NCBI GenBank assembly: GCA_964399735.1
Contig: CAYNSO010000001.1
Coordinates: 62,001 to 126,000 of the forward strand
Source of the DNA: Fontivivens sp964399735
GTDB lineage: Bacteria > Zhuqueibacterota > Zhuqueibacteria > Residuimicrobiales > Krinioviventaceae
DNA: 64,000 bases
Reading direction: 5' to 3'
Shown here: positions 18,142 through 27,675 of the stretch, in pieces
How positions within the stretch are numbered: the stretch's first letter is position 1
Layout: every line of letters starts with the position of its first letter
Translations under genes and position numbers: made by a program
The notes under the pieces: generated by a model
Databases searched by the model: none
What the model saw: only the letters and a program-made list of their open reading frames with translations
What the model was told of the DNA's origin: nothing

Positions 18142-18333
18142 ATGAATAAAAATCCAAAACAGAACTGTTTTAAATGTCAACATTTTTTCATTACTTATGA
18201 CAAAAAATACCCATATGGCTGTAATGCTTTTTCGTTAAAATCCCGCGTTATGCCCTCCCTTGAAGTCTATCGTTCCTCCGGCAATGCTTGTTTGCTTTTT
18301 ACACAAAAAGAAAAGCGCCGCATCAAAGAATAG
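18142..18333 (+). CDS. Small cysteine-rich conserved protein
   Basis: 63 residues from the ATG at 18142 (the frame is open to a TTG at 18079). Cysteines are arranged CFKCQHF, YPYGCNAF and GNACLLF, with a characteristic FFITYDKKYPYGC stretch and a PSLEVYRSSG segment. I recall this small zinc-ribbon-like family from delta-/epsilon-type proteobacteria, where databases sometimes label it uracil-DNA glycosylase because similar segments are attached to such proteins; it is far too short for that activity. It probably binds a metal or a small iron-sulfur cluster. Function unknown. Confidence 0.65.
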   Translation: MNKNPKQNCFKCQHFFITYDKKYPYGCNAFSLKSRVMPSLEVYRSSGNACLLFTQKEKRRIKE

Positions 18334-18509
18334 CTGCTTGATGGCTTTATCTTGTTATTAATTTACCACATCAGTTTGGTCTTTTAATCAAAAGCCTGAT
18401 TCGCCATCAAGTTTCAGTTGTAATATTTAATGCTATTAAATACTTTTGCTTGTCGCAAAATTTCTGTATATTTTATAAATAACATTATTTATATCGACTG
18501 GTGGAAAGA

Positions 18510-21365
18510 ATGAGAAATATTAAAATTTGTTTTTTAAATTTACTGTCGTTTATTACTACTCTTGTTCTTGTTGGAGTTTTTTCAATTCCGGTTTCAGCTT
18601 CAGATAGCGGGTTATTAGATCTGAATGATATAATTCCCATTGATACATCTGTTACTATTGGACAATTTGACAACGGTTTAAAATATTATATTAAAGTTAA
18701 TAAAAAACCAGAAAAACGTGCACAACTACACCTTGTAGTTAATGCCGGGTCTATTCTGGAAGATGATGACCAGCAGGGGTTGGCGCATTTTGCCGAACAC
18801 ATGGCTTTTAATGGTACTAAAAATTTTCAAAAGCAGCAGTTAATCCATTACCTGGAATCCATTGGGATGCAATTTGGCCCTGAAATAAACGCTTCGACCG
18901 GTTTCGACGAGACGATTTATATGCTGCAATTACCAACCGATAATAAAGAAATTCTTGACAAAGGCTTTCAAATTCTGGAAGACTGGGCGCACCAGGTAAG
19001 TTATGAACCGGTGGAAATAGACCGGGAACGCGGCATAATAATCGAGGAATGGCGCTTGGGACGTGGCGCCGGTCAGCGAATATTTGATAAGCAATTGCCA
19101 ATTCTATTTCAAGATTCACAATATGCGCTCCGTTTACCTATCGGCAAGAAAGAAATTCTGGAATCTTTTTCCCACGATGTTCTGGTGAGATTTTATAAGG
19201 ATTGGTATCGCCCGAATTTAATGGCAGTAATTGCAGTTGGTGATTTTAATAAAGACCAAATTGAAACTCTGATCCATCAGCATTTTGGCGGATTGGTCAA
19301 TCCTGAACCTGAGCGGGAACGGCAATTATACCCGGTTCCGGATAATACTGAACCGCTTTTTGCCATCGCTGCTGATCCCGAAGCCACAGAAACAGCCGTC
19401 AGTTTGTATTTCAAGTATGAGATCAAACCACAGAACACAGTTGCCGATTACCGGCAGGGAATTATTAAAGATCTTTACAATGGCATGATGAACAACCGGC
19501 TGCAAGAGCTCTTGCAACAAGCTGATCCGCCATTTTTGAATGCGTATTCCGGAAACGGCTACCTGGTTCGCAGCCAGGGCGCCTATTTTTTAAATGCCAC
19601 AGTTAAAGAAACGGGAATCCAACGCGGTTTGCAAACAATTTTGGCAGAGGCATTGCGGGTTCGGCAATATGGTTTTACCGAAACTGAACTGGAGCGGATG
19701 AAAAAAGCCATACTGCGGTATATGGAACGCGCCCTGAAAGAGCAGGATAAAACTGAATCTATTGCTTATGCACGGGAATTTAGCCGTAATTTTTTAAGAA
19801 ATGAGCCGATACCCGGAATTGAATATGAATACCGAATCGCAAATCAATTTATGGACGGCATACAACTTGATCAAGTTAACAAATTAGCCGCACAGTGGCT
19901 GACCGATAATAACCGGGTTATTTTGGTAGATTCACCGGAAAAACCCGGCTTGATTATTCCCACAGAAGATGAACTGAAAGCTGTAATCGCCTCCGTTGAT
20001 ACGCTGTCGCTTACCCCCTGGGTTGACCGTATTTCTGCACAACCGTTGATTGCCGAATTGCCGGCCCCCGGTACAGTCATATCCGAAAAAAAAGATGAAC
20101 AGGTTGGTTTGACAATATGGAAATTATCTAACGGTATAAAGGTAATCTGCAAGCCGACAGAGTTTAAAAATGACGAGGTTCGGTTCAACGCCTATAGCTA
20201 TGGCGGCAACTCACTGGCGCCAGATTCAAATTATATTGCTGCCATCACTGCCACGGATATTGTGACCGACGGTGGCGTTGGTCAATTCGATTTTATTGAA
20301 TTGCCCAAAGTCCTTGCCGGACAGGTCGTCAGTGTTGCTCCCTGGATCAGCACAACCGCAGAAGGGATCAGCGGTCAGGCTTCTCCCCAGGACATTGAGA
20401 CCATGTTTCAGCTCATCTATTTATACTTAACCTCACCGCGTAAGGATTCAACCGCATACCAGGCGTATGTTGCCAGGCTTAAAGGATACCTTGAAAATCG
20501 CAATGTCCGGCCGGAATCGGCATTTCAGGATACCCTGCAGGTTACCCTGGCAAGTCATCATTTCCGCGCCCGTCCCTGGTCGCCTGATCTTTTAAAAGAA
20601 ATGGACTTGAACAAGTCTTTTGCTTTTTACCAGGATCGCTTTGCAGATGTTGATGATTTTACTTTTTTTCTGGTCGGCAGTTTTGAACTTGAAAAAGTTA
20701 AAAAGCTGGCTGAACAATACCTGGCTTGCTTGCCGGCGCTGCCCCGCAAGGAACGCTGGCGCGATCCGTCCATCCACTTTCCTCGTGGAATGGTAGTGAA
20801 AACGATATATAGAGGAATAGAATCTAAAAGCCGGGTAGGTCTGGTTATTTCCGGCGAGTATAAATGGTCTATGCAAAATGTATATCATATCGAGTCGTTA
20901 ACGGATTTATTGCGAATCAAACTTCGGGAGGTTCTACGCGAGGATATGGGCGGTACTTATGGAGTAAATGTGGGTAATACGGCTACCCGTTTGCCGCGCG
21001 AAGAATATCGTTTTTCATTTTCTTTCGGTTGTGCTCCTGAACGTGTGAAAGAACTGATTGATTTGGTTTATTCACAAATTGACAGTATTGCTTCTTTCGG
21101 TCCGTCTGAAAAATATGTTGAAAAAATACGTGAAACCCAAACCCGGCAGTTGGAGGTGGATTTAAAAGAAAACCGGTTTTGGCTGGCAAATTTAATGTCG
21201 TTTGAACAAAACAAGATAAAATTTAAAGATATTTTGAACCGGCAAAAGTACATTGAAAAGCTAACCGCCCGTTCGCTGCAGAAAGCGGCGCAAAAGTTTT
21301 TACATAGAAAAAACGTTATCTGCATTATTTTGGCGCCACAAAATGGTTCTGAAAAAATAGAGTAA
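18510..21365 (+). CDS. M16 (insulinase/pitrilysin-type) zinc protease
   Basis: 951-residue secreted protease with a signal peptide (hydrophobic core about residues 8-25, cleavage near VSA). The inverted zinc motif HFAEH lies at about 93-97, with the downstream glutamate region in EIDRERGIIIEEW. A second, catalytically silent M16 domain occupies the C-terminal half; the family folds into a clam shell that degrades small unfolded peptides. Fusion of both halves in one chain is the pitrilysin layout, as in PqqL-like proteins of Gram-negative periplasm. The ATG at 18510 follows GGAAAG; a GTG at 18501 is an alternative. No pqq genes are nearby. Confidence 0.9.
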   Translation: MRNIKICFLNLLSFITTLVLVGVFSIPVSASDSGLLDLNDIIPIDTSVTIGQFDNGLKYYIKVNKKPEKRAQLHLVVNAGSILEDDDQQGLAHFAEHMAFNGTKNFQKQQLIHYLESIGMQFGPEINASTGFDETIYMLQLPTDNKEILDKGFQILEDWAHQVSYEPVEIDRERGIIIEEWRLGRGAGQRIFDKQLPILFQDSQYALRLPIGKKEILESFSHDVLVRFYKDWYRPNLMAVIAVGDFNKDQIETLIHQHFGGLVNPEPERERQLYPVPDNTEPLFAIAADPEATETAVSLYFKYEIKPQNTVADYRQGIIKDLYNGMMNNRLQELLQQADPPFLNAYSGNGYLVRSQGAYFLNATVKETGIQRGLQTILAEALRVRQYGFTETELERMKKAILRYMERALKEQDKTESIAYAREFSRNFLRNEPIPGIEYEYRIANQFMDGIQLDQVNKLAAQWLTDNNRVILVDSPEKPGLIIPTEDELKAVIASVDTLSLTPWVDRISAQPLIAELPAPGTVISEKKDEQVGLTIWKLSNGIKVICKPTEFKNDEVRFNAYSYGGNSLAPDSNYIAAITATDIVTDGGVGQFDFIELPKVLAGQVVSVAPWISTTAEGISGQASPQDIETMFQLIYLYLTSPRKDSTAYQAYVARLKGYLENRNVRPESAFQDTLQVTLASHHFRARPWSPDLLKEMDLNKSFAFYQDRFADVDDFTFFLVGSFELEKVKKLAEQYLACLPALPRKERWRDPSIHFPRGMVVKTIYRGIESKSRVGLVISGEYKWSMQNVYHIESLTDLLRIKLREVLREDMGGTYGVNVGNTATRLPREEYRFSFSFGCAPERVKELIDLVYSQIDSIASFGPSEKYVEKIRETQTRQLEVDLKENRFWLANLMSFEQNKIKFKDILNRQKYIEKLTARSLQKAAQKFLHRKNVICIILAPQNGSEKIE

Positions 21366-21460
21366 ACACATTGCCACCGGAATTCGTCACAATTATGCCG
21401 GATAAATGTTTTTATATCAGTAAACATTTTGTTCTGTAACATTAACTACTTTGAGGGTTT

Positions 21461-22636
21461 ATGAAAATACACGAATACCAGGCCAAAGAATTAGCAGAGA
21501 AATTTGCTGTTCCCACAGTAAACGGTAAAACCGGCTTTTCCATAACAGAACTTGATGCTATTATCCGTGAATATAAACAATGGCCGCTGGTTTTAAAAGC
21601 GCAAATTCATGCCGGCGGTCGGGGAAAGGGTGGAGGTGTTAAAATTGTATCCGGTTACGATAAAGCAATGGAACAATTGCGCGTTATGCTGGGGATGACC
21701 CTGGTGACACCGCAAACCGGACCGGAAGGCCGGGTAGTTAAACGGATCCTTGTCACCCCTGTCGCCGATATTGTCAAAGAATACTATGCCGGAATTGTAC
21801 TGGATCGTGAACGCAACCAATTGGTTTTAATGGCCAGTAGTGAGGGTGGAGTTGAAATCGAAACGGTGGCGCAGCAATTTCCCGAAAAAATTATCCGCGA
21901 ATATATTGATAATTCTATTGGCTTGCGCGATTTCCAGGCGCGGCGTATTTCCTTTGCATTGGGGTTTGCCGGCCCGGTATTACGTACTGCTGTAAAATTT
22001 TTCCAGGCGCTTTATACTGCCTATATACAAAATGATTGTTCCCTGCTGGAAATAAATCCTCTGGTATTGACCCGCAGCAATGAATTGCTGGCTCTTGATG
22101 TTAAAATGAATATCGATGACAACGCCCTGTACCGGCATCCGGAAATACAAAAGATGCGAGATACTGATGAAGAAAATCCTCTTGAAGTTGAAGCATCCAA
22201 ATTTAACCTGAATTATATTAAATTGAACGGCAGTGTCGGCTGCATGGTCAATGGCGCTGGACTGGCAATGGCGACGATGGATATAATAAAATATACCGGC
22301 GCCGAACCGGCAAATTTTCTGGATGTCGGCGGCGGCGCATCCGAAGAAACTGTGGAAAACGGTTTGCGTATAATTCTTGCAGATAAGAATGTTAAAGCTG
22401 TGCTTATCAATATTTTTGGCGGAATTGTTCGTTGTGACCGGGTGGCGCGCGGAGTTATTAATGCTGCTGAAAAAATTGGCGTTAAAGTGCCTGTCGTTGT
22501 ACGCCTGGCCGGAACCAATGCCGATGTCGCCGCAGAATTGCTGGAAAAATCCAGTTTGAATATTATCAGCGCACATGATCTTGCTGATGCTGCCTTAAAA
22601 GTTGTTGATGCTTTGCATCACACAGGGAGGGCATAA
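21461..22636 (+). CDS. sucC: Succinate-CoA ligase (ADP/GDP-forming), beta subunit
   Basis: 391 residues, the standard length. The ATP-grasp N-terminal domain begins MKIHEYQAKEL and has the KAQIHAGGRGKGGGVK nucleotide-binding segment. The C-terminal CoA-ligase domain has LDVGGGASEETV and the INIFGGIVRCD motif. It catalyses the substrate-level phosphorylation step of the TCA cycle between succinyl-CoA and succinate, as a complex with the alpha subunit encoded next. sucD starts 1 base after its stop. A 95-base leader separates it from the M16 gene. Confidence 0.97.
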   Translation: MKIHEYQAKELAEKFAVPTVNGKTGFSITELDAIIREYKQWPLVLKAQIHAGGRGKGGGVKIVSGYDKAMEQLRVMLGMTLVTPQTGPEGRVVKRILVTPVADIVKEYYAGIVLDRERNQLVLMASSEGGVEIETVAQQFPEKIIREYIDNSIGLRDFQARRISFALGFAGPVLRTAVKFFQALYTAYIQNDCSLLEINPLVLTRSNELLALDVKMNIDDNALYRHPEIQKMRDTDEENPLEVEASKFNLNYIKLNGSVGCMVNGAGLAMATMDIIKYTGAEPANFLDVGGGASEETVENGLRIILADKNVKAVLINIFGGIVRCDRVARGVINAAEKIGVKVPVVVRLAGTNADVAAELLEKSSLNIISAHDLADAALKVVDALHHTGRA

Positions 22637-22637
22637 G

Positions 22638-23516
22638 ATGAGCATACTAGTCGATAAAAATACCCGGATAGTTGTGCAGGGAATAACCGGCACCGAAGGC
22701 GCTTTTCACACCGAACAAATGCTCAATTATGGCAGCGGAATTGTCGCTGGGGTTACTCCCGGCAAAGAAGGGCAGCTTTTTCTCGATAAAATTCCCATTT
22801 ACAATACGGTTTCACACGCGGTTAAAATGCAAAACGCCAATACCTCGATTATATTTGTACCTCCGGTTTTTGCCGCTGACGCAATCATGGAAGCGGCTGA
22901 AGCAGGTATTGAACTGGTTGTATGTATAACCGAAGGTATACCTGTTATCGACATGTTAAAAGTACATGAATATTTATCAAAGAAAAAGCGCCGTCTTATC
23001 GGCCCCAATTGTCCGGGTATTATTTCCCCTGGTAAATGCAAGCTGGGAATCATGCCGGCATTCATTCACACACCTGGTTCTGTCGGCGTTATATCGCGCA
23101 GCGGCACGCTCACTTACGAGGCGGTTCATCAGCTTACCGAAAACGGGTTGGGACAAAGCACCTGTATCGGCATTGGCGGCGACCCGGTGATCGGCACAAC
23201 TTTTAGGGACGCCCTGGAACTGTTTGCAATCGATGATGAGACGGAAGCAGTTGTTATGATTGGAGAAATTGGTGGAACGGCTGAAGAAAACGCTGCTGAA
23301 TTTATTAAAACAAAAATGAACAAACCGGTAATCAGCTTTATTGCCGGACAAACCGCGCCGCCGGGGCGGCGTATGGGTCATGCCGGGGCGATCATTGCCG
23401 GCGGTAAAGGTACCGCGCTGGAAAAAATCCAGGCTTTGCAACATGCCGGCGTCACTGTATGTAAAAGTCCGGCAGAGATTGGTATTACTGTTAAAAAGAT
23501 TTTGCAGGGAAAATAA
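22638..23516 (+). CDS. sucD: Succinate-CoA ligase, alpha subunit
   Basis: 292 residues from the ATG at 22638, which follows GGGAGGG. The CoA-binding Rossmann domain has VQGITGTEGAFH and the family motif GPNCPGII. The phosphorylated histidine lies in GRRMGHAGAII near the C-terminus. It forms the catalytic alpha-beta pair with sucC. An in-frame alternative start at 22602 lies inside sucC and is rejected. Confidence 0.97.
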   Translation: MSILVDKNTRIVVQGITGTEGAFHTEQMLNYGSGIVAGVTPGKEGQLFLDKIPIYNTVSHAVKMQNANTSIIFVPPVFAADAIMEAAEAGIELVVCITEGIPVIDMLKVHEYLSKKKRRLIGPNCPGIISPGKCKLGIMPAFIHTPGSVGVISRSGTLTYEAVHQLTENGLGQSTCIGIGGDPVIGTTFRDALELFAIDDETEAVVMIGEIGGTAEENAAEFIKTKMNKPVISFIAGQTAPPGRRMGHAGAIIAGGKGTALEKIQALQHAGVTVCKSPAEIGITVKKILQGK

Positions 23517-23518
23517 TC

Positions 23519-24190
23519 ATGTGCGCTGTGCAACAATATAGTGTTTTTGAAAAGGTTACCCTGTCCCAGGTTCTGAACACGGATTTTTTTTCCCGTGTTA
23601 TTGACAACCACGAACTTGATTGGCTCGCCCGTCAAAATCCACATTTACTGGTATACCGGGCAACCGTGCCTTTTCAGCGCCAGCATTTCATGTTCATGTA
23701 TAATCGCCCCAACCGTCGTGGTGAAATTGTCTTTCTGCTTGAAAACGAACAGAGCCAGGCGCTGCTCCATACCAAACCTTTTTTCCCAAATGGTGTGTAT
23801 CGGCTGCTCTCCGGCGGCATTAATACAGGCGAAGCTGTTGAAGAAACACTCCACCGTGAAGTGTTTGAAGAAACCGGTTTTAAAATCAACAACGGGATTT
23901 GTCATGCCTTGATCTTTTTCACACTGCAATATGATACGTTGTCCATGCCGTTTGTTACCTATTTATACCATATCAGAGGTGTAAACGGCGCCCCGGTTGT
24001 TCATGATAAATCGGAAAAAATCAGCGGTTTTTGCTGGATCGACATCAAAGATTTGGATGATATTTACCGGCAGTTGCTGCAGCTCTCCGACAACTGGCAG
24101 GATTGGGGTCTATTTAGGGCGCTGCCGCATAAAATTTTTTACGAAACCTTATGTCCAGAAAATGGCGAGTTGGAACTCTTGCCGGTGTAA
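23519..24190 (+). CDS. Nudix hydrolase
   Basis: 223 residues with a complete Nudix box: GGINTGEAVEETLHREVFEE then TGF (Gx5Ex7REUxEExGU), which binds the catalytic magnesium. A preceding N-terminal region (about 90 residues) includes a YNRPNRRGE segment. Nudix enzymes hydrolyse nucleoside diphosphates linked to another moiety; the substrate cannot be read from the sequence. It starts 2 bases after sucD, suggesting co-transcription, perhaps in nucleotide or CoA metabolism. Confidence 0.88.
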   Translation: MCAVQQYSVFEKVTLSQVLNTDFFSRVIDNHELDWLARQNPHLLVYRATVPFQRQHFMFMYNRPNRRGEIVFLLENEQSQALLHTKPFFPNGVYRLLSGGINTGEAVEETLHREVFEETGFKINNGICHALIFFTLQYDTLSMPFVTYLYHIRGVNGAPVVHDKSEKISGFCWIDIKDLDDIYRQLLQLSDNWQDWGLFRALPHKIFYETLCPENGELELLPV

Positions 24191-24240
24191 ATCGTTAGAA
24201 TAATAGTCGCCTTTTATTAACACAGCCAAAGGAGGCAAGT

Positions 24241-25044
24241 ATGTGGCGAACAAAAAAATATATCGTGTACAGTACTTTTTTATTTGCAATTATTCTGTCA
24301 CTGGGATGCGCTGCCAAACGGATTGCGGTTGACGAAGCTTATTCAAGTTTACGCCCTCTCAAACAATTGGAACTACCCGAACAGGTGATTGATAATTTGG
24401 TTATCATTTTAAATAATGTTGCCGATCAGGGAACCAGTTATAAAAATAATATTGAAGTGTTTGTTAATGACATAAATATTAATCCAAACTGGGACGTTGC
24501 CAATACCGAAAGCAACTATACCTACAAATTACGGGTCAAGCCTGGTTATTACAAGATTAGAGCCGTTTATCGCGCTTATATTGGCTGGGGAGAGGAAAAA
24601 TTTGATCTGATAACCCAGGATGAGTTTGTCAAAGTAACTCATGATATGCGCACAATTGTTTCAGCGTCTTTGGTTAAAAAAGCAAATGGTGAATTACTTG
24701 AAAAAAAGAGCTATTTTACTGTGCAAAGAGAATCGCTGAACCCGATACCTGGATCGGAAAGCGCTGTAAAATCAACGCCTCCTGCCGCTGCTGAATTGTC
24801 AGCGCCTGCCATAGATCATACAATAACGCTTCAGGTTAACGTCATTCCAGAGAATGCCAAAGTGATTGTTGACGACAAGACTGTCGGTTATGCCCCTCTC
24901 AAAGTTTCCATAGATCGTAATGCCGACCATGTTGTGCAGTTTTCTGCTGAAGGGTATCAAACAGTCATCAAATTCCTGGATCATACTACATTTAACAATG
25001 AAAAGATTATTCATGTTATGCAGGAACTTGAAAAGAACGAATAA
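24241..25044 (+). CDS. PEGA-domain lipoprotein
   Basis: 267 residues. A type II signal peptide ends in the lipobox LSLGC, so the mature protein is lipid-anchored. After a beta-rich middle part (about 50-150) and a Ser/Pro/Ala linker (about 170-190), the C-terminal PEGA-like domain contains VNVIPENAKVIVDDK followed by APLKVSI. PEGA domains are surface or cell-wall associated beta modules. A strong AAAGGAGG precedes the ATG and a clear terminator follows, so it is a single-gene unit. Function unknown. Confidence 0.8.
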   Translation: MWRTKKYIVYSTFLFAIILSLGCAAKRIAVDEAYSSLRPLKQLELPEQVIDNLVIILNNVADQGTSYKNNIEVFVNDININPNWDVANTESNYTYKLRVKPGYYKIRAVYRAYIGWGEEKFDLITQDEFVKVTHDMRTIVSASLVKKANGELLEKKSYFTVQRESLNPIPGSESAVKSTPPAAAELSAPAIDHTITLQVNVIPENAKVIVDDKTVGYAPLKVSIDRNADHVVQFSAEGYQTVIKFLDHTTFNNEKIIHVMQELEKNE

Positions 25045-25081
25045 TCGCTAACGGATAACCTGATTCTTTTATTTGAATTTC

Positions 25082-25116
25082 GGGCTTTTGTATTTAATGC
25101 AAAAGCCCTTTTTATT
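25082..25116 (+). terminator. Rho-independent terminator after PEGA lipoprotein
   Basis: Perfect 9-bp stem GGGCTTTTG (25082-25090) / CAAAAGCCC (25100-25108), loop TATTTAATG, followed by TTTTTATT. Confidence 0.88.
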
Positions 25117-25365
25117 GGTTTTGAGAGTGTTATAAAACATCCATTGCAAGATGGGTTATTCTATACTAAATGGAGCTTTTTCAAATATGAATTTGCATTA
25201 CAATAATTGCCTGCTGTTAACTGTAATAAAACCTGCCCGGGGAATTTATTTTTGCTGATATTGTGTTAAATCTATTATTTACAACTAGTCTATTTTTATA
25301 ATTTTGTGATAAAAACCTTAAAATATTTGCCCGATTTTTGCTATATTAGTTACCGAATAAACAAT

Positions 25366-26433
25366 ATGTGGAGTAGACGGTTGCTTAATTTAATTGAATT
25401 TATAAATCACATACCCAAAGTGGAATTGCATTTACACCTTGAAGGTTCCATCCGGCCGGTAACTGCGCTGGAACTATTCTATCGGCAAAATCCCGATACG
25501 CCACAAATTGATTACAACGAGTTGTATAAATTGTATCGATTCGATAGCCTGGGGGAATTTGTTACAGGTATGCAGCGAATAACCAACAATATTCAATCAA
25601 TTGAAGATTTACAACGGATAACTGTAGAATTGATGGATTCGTTGTGTAAACAAAATGTTTATTATGTGGAATTTGATTGCGCAGTACAAAAATATCTTGA
25701 TATTGGTTTTTCCCTTGATGTGATAATCGACAGTATCTATTCGGTAGTAAAAAATATTCAGAGGCAGAATAAAATAAAAGCCAATCTGAACATAAATCTG
25801 TTGCGGGGGCATGGCCCTGAAAAAGCGGAACAACTGGTAGAGCAGATTGTCGCCTTGAATCATCCGTTTATCCGGGGTATTGGCTTGTCCGGTGATGAGA
25901 CTGCGGTTAAACAACAAGAATTTACGCATGCTTTTCACCTTGCCCGCGAGGGTGGTCTGCATCGTACTGCTCATGCAGGTGAATCCATGGGAGCGCACAG
26001 TATCTGGGATGCTATTCATTATCTGCAAGTTGAACGCATCGACCACGGTACACGGGCAATTGAAGATACCCAATTAATGGATTATCTCGCTCTTTATCAT
26101 ATTCCCTTAACACAATGCCTGACCAGCAATATTCGCCTGAAAGTAGTTAAAAGTTATGAGCAACATCCATTTGCTGAATTTTTGAAACGAGGAATTTGTG
26201 TTACCCTGAACACCGATGATCCACATGTTTTTGATATAACGCTGACCGGTGAATACCAGTTGGCAGCTACTACATTTAATTTAAATATGATGGATATGCG
26301 ACAAATTGTATTCAATTCGATCCAGGCATCTTTTATGACGGATGATGAAAAGAAACGTATGGAACAACTGATCGCCGCCGATATTGATGCCCTGATTATG
26401 CAGAGCAACCAGGAGAATTCCGCATTTGCCTGA
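25366..26433 (+). CDS. add: Adenosine deaminase
   Basis: Metal-dependent amidohydrolase that deaminates (deoxy)adenosine to inosine in purine salvage. The zinc ligands are in the N-terminal VELHLHLEGS and in the later AHAGES. RIDHGTRA, CLTSNIRL and the catalytic aspartates of NTDDPHVF follow in the normal order. Start choice is uncertain: the ATG at 25366 has no good Shine-Dalgarno, while a TTG at 25381 lies 8 bases after GGAG. The stretch 25117-25365 upstream is AT-rich with no gene seen; it has a TATATT box at 25342-25347 that could be a -10 element. The gene converges on the murU-like gene. Confidence 0.9.
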   Translation: MWSRRLLNLIEFINHIPKVELHLHLEGSIRPVTALELFYRQNPDTPQIDYNELYKLYRFDSLGEFVTGMQRITNNIQSIEDLQRITVELMDSLCKQNVYYVEFDCAVQKYLDIGFSLDVIIDSIYSVVKNIQRQNKIKANLNINLLRGHGPEKAEQLVEQIVALNHPFIRGIGLSGDETAVKQQEFTHAFHLAREGGLHRTAHAGESMGAHSIWDAIHYLQVERIDHGTRAIEDTQLMDYLALYHIPLTQCLTSNIRLKVVKSYEQHPFAEFLKRGICVTLNTDDPHVFDITLTGEYQLAATTFNLNMMDMRQIVFNSIQASFMTDDEKKRMEQLIAADIDALIMQSNQENSAFA

Positions 26434-26510
26434 CACAGTTCATGATAAAATGAAAAAGTAACTTGACGACATCCAACAGGAGAGAGATGCAGACCGGATT
26501 GGCAAAAACC

Positions 26511-27251
26511 TTAAAAGCTGAAAATTCCTTGTTCTATATCGCTTGCCACTTTATGAATAGCCAGCACGGTTCCCAGGTCTTGCCAGTAAATATCATTAAA
26601 TACCTTGCCGCAAACAATTTTTCCTGCTGCAGCAGCATTGAGATAGACATTGATACTGTAAAATTTTGTGGCAGGATAGTTTAGAAATAATTTGGGGTCA
26701 ATAATTTGTATCCCACAGAAGGAAAATTCGCTAACATGACCAGTCGGTTTAGTTACGATTGTAAAAGACCTGGTTCGGGGATGCCGCCGACCACAGAGAC
26801 GAAAGGCCTCGTCAAACAATAGCGGTCGACTGGTTTTACGATTTTGTACTGCCAAAGAGGTTGCAGCGCTGCTTTGACAATGATCATCATAAAATTTACG
26901 CAGGTCAATTCCGGAAACAATGTCAACATTATGTACCAGCACCGGCTCGTTTGTGCGTAAGATGTTTAGCATTTTTTTTATCCCCCCGCCGGTGTCCAGT
27001 AATTTTTCTTCATGGCTTGTTTTTATCGTCAGGTTTTTATTCTGTTCATTATATTTTTTAATAAAGTTATGAATTTGTTGTGCATGGTGAAATGTATTGA
27101 TGACTATCTCATCAAATCCACTTACTTGAAGTTTATTCAACAGGATTTGCAGCATGGGCAGGCCGTGCACAGGTACCAGCGCTTTTGGGAGCGTGTCTGT
27201 TAGCGGAGCTAACCGGGAGCCGATACCGGCGGCAAGAATCAGCGCTTTCAT
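26511..27251 (-). CDS. MurU-like sugar-1-phosphate nucleotidyltransferase
   Basis: 246 residues of the NTP-transferase fold. The signature LILAAGIGSRLAPLTDTLPK binds the nucleotide, and VLVHNVDIVSG contains the metal-binding Asp. Next to an AmgK-like kinase it most resembles MurU, which makes UDP-MurNAc from MurNAc-1-phosphate in the cell-wall recycling shortcut described in Pseudomonas. The ATG is 1 base after the stop of the RapZ-like gene, so expression is coupled. A different sugar-1-phosphate (for example GlcNAc-1-P) cannot be excluded. Confidence 0.8.
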   Translation of the reverse strand: MKALILAAGIGSRLAPLTDTLPKALVPVHGLPMLQILLNKLQVSGFDEIVINTFHHAQQIHNFIKKYNEQNKNLTIKTSHEEKLLDTGGGIKKMLNILRTNEPVLVHNVDIVSGIDLRKFYDDHCQSSAATSLAVQNRKTSRPLLFDEAFRLCGRRHPRTRSFTIVTKPTGHVSEFSFCGIQIIDPKLFLNYPATKFYSINVYLNAAAAGKIVCGKVFNDIYWQDLGTVLAIHKVASDIEQGIFSF

Positions 27252-27252
27252 G

Positions 27253-27675
27253 TTATTTCTCCATATAAGCGGTCATGTCCCGATGTTCAAGATCAATGTG
27301 AAATCGATTTTTCAGCATAGCAGCAAGGGATTCAGCGCAATAAACGGAGCGATGTTGACCGCCGGTACAACCAAAAGCTACATACAGATGGGTGAACCCG
27401 CGCTCACTGAAATTCTCAGCAGCGAGTTGCACCAGGGATGCCGCCAAGACGATAAATTGCTGTACAACCGGGTATTGAATAAAGAAATCAATTACTTGTT
27501 TGTCCTTTCCTGTCCGGTTTTTGAGTTCAGCGACATAATGAGGATTCGGCAGAGCCCGGCAATCGAATACAAACCCGCCGCCATTACCATGACAATCCGG
27601 TGGCGGCCCGGATTTGTGAAAGCCAAAACTGTAAATTGTGATTTGCAATTTGGGGAACATGTTATTATCCATCAT
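27253..27675 (-). CDS. Stand-alone RapZ C-terminal-domain-like protein
   Basis: About 140 residues matching only the C-terminal half of RapZ/YvcJ: an IYSFGFHKSG start, then FDCRALPNPHY, TGKDKQV and the FGCTGGQHRSVY signature. The N-terminal P-loop kinase-like half of RapZ is absent. In E. coli the C-terminal domain binds GlcN6P and the RNA partner of RNase E. The start overlaps the stop of the kinase gene upstream (27665-27667). Nearby in-frame ATGs at 27672 and 27660 are alternatives. Context suggests an amino-sugar sensor or an accessory to the kinase. I recall similar domain pairings in Bacteroidota but cannot check. Confidence 0.8.
   Translation of the reverse strand: MMDNNMFPKLQITIYSFGFHKSGPPPDCHGNGGGFVFDCRALPNPHYVAELKNRTGKDKQVIDFFIQYPVVQQFIVLAASLVQLAAENFSERGFTHLYVAFGCTGGQHRSVYCAESLAAMLKNRFHIDLEHRDMTAYMEK

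Noticed and set aside
18142..18333. Uracil-DNA glycosylase
   Set aside because: Only 63 residues, no catalytic motifs; only the small Cys-rich family is supported.
21980..22576. 198-codon frame antisense to sucC
   Set aside because: Mirror of a conserved housekeeping gene; no ribosome binding site or domain.
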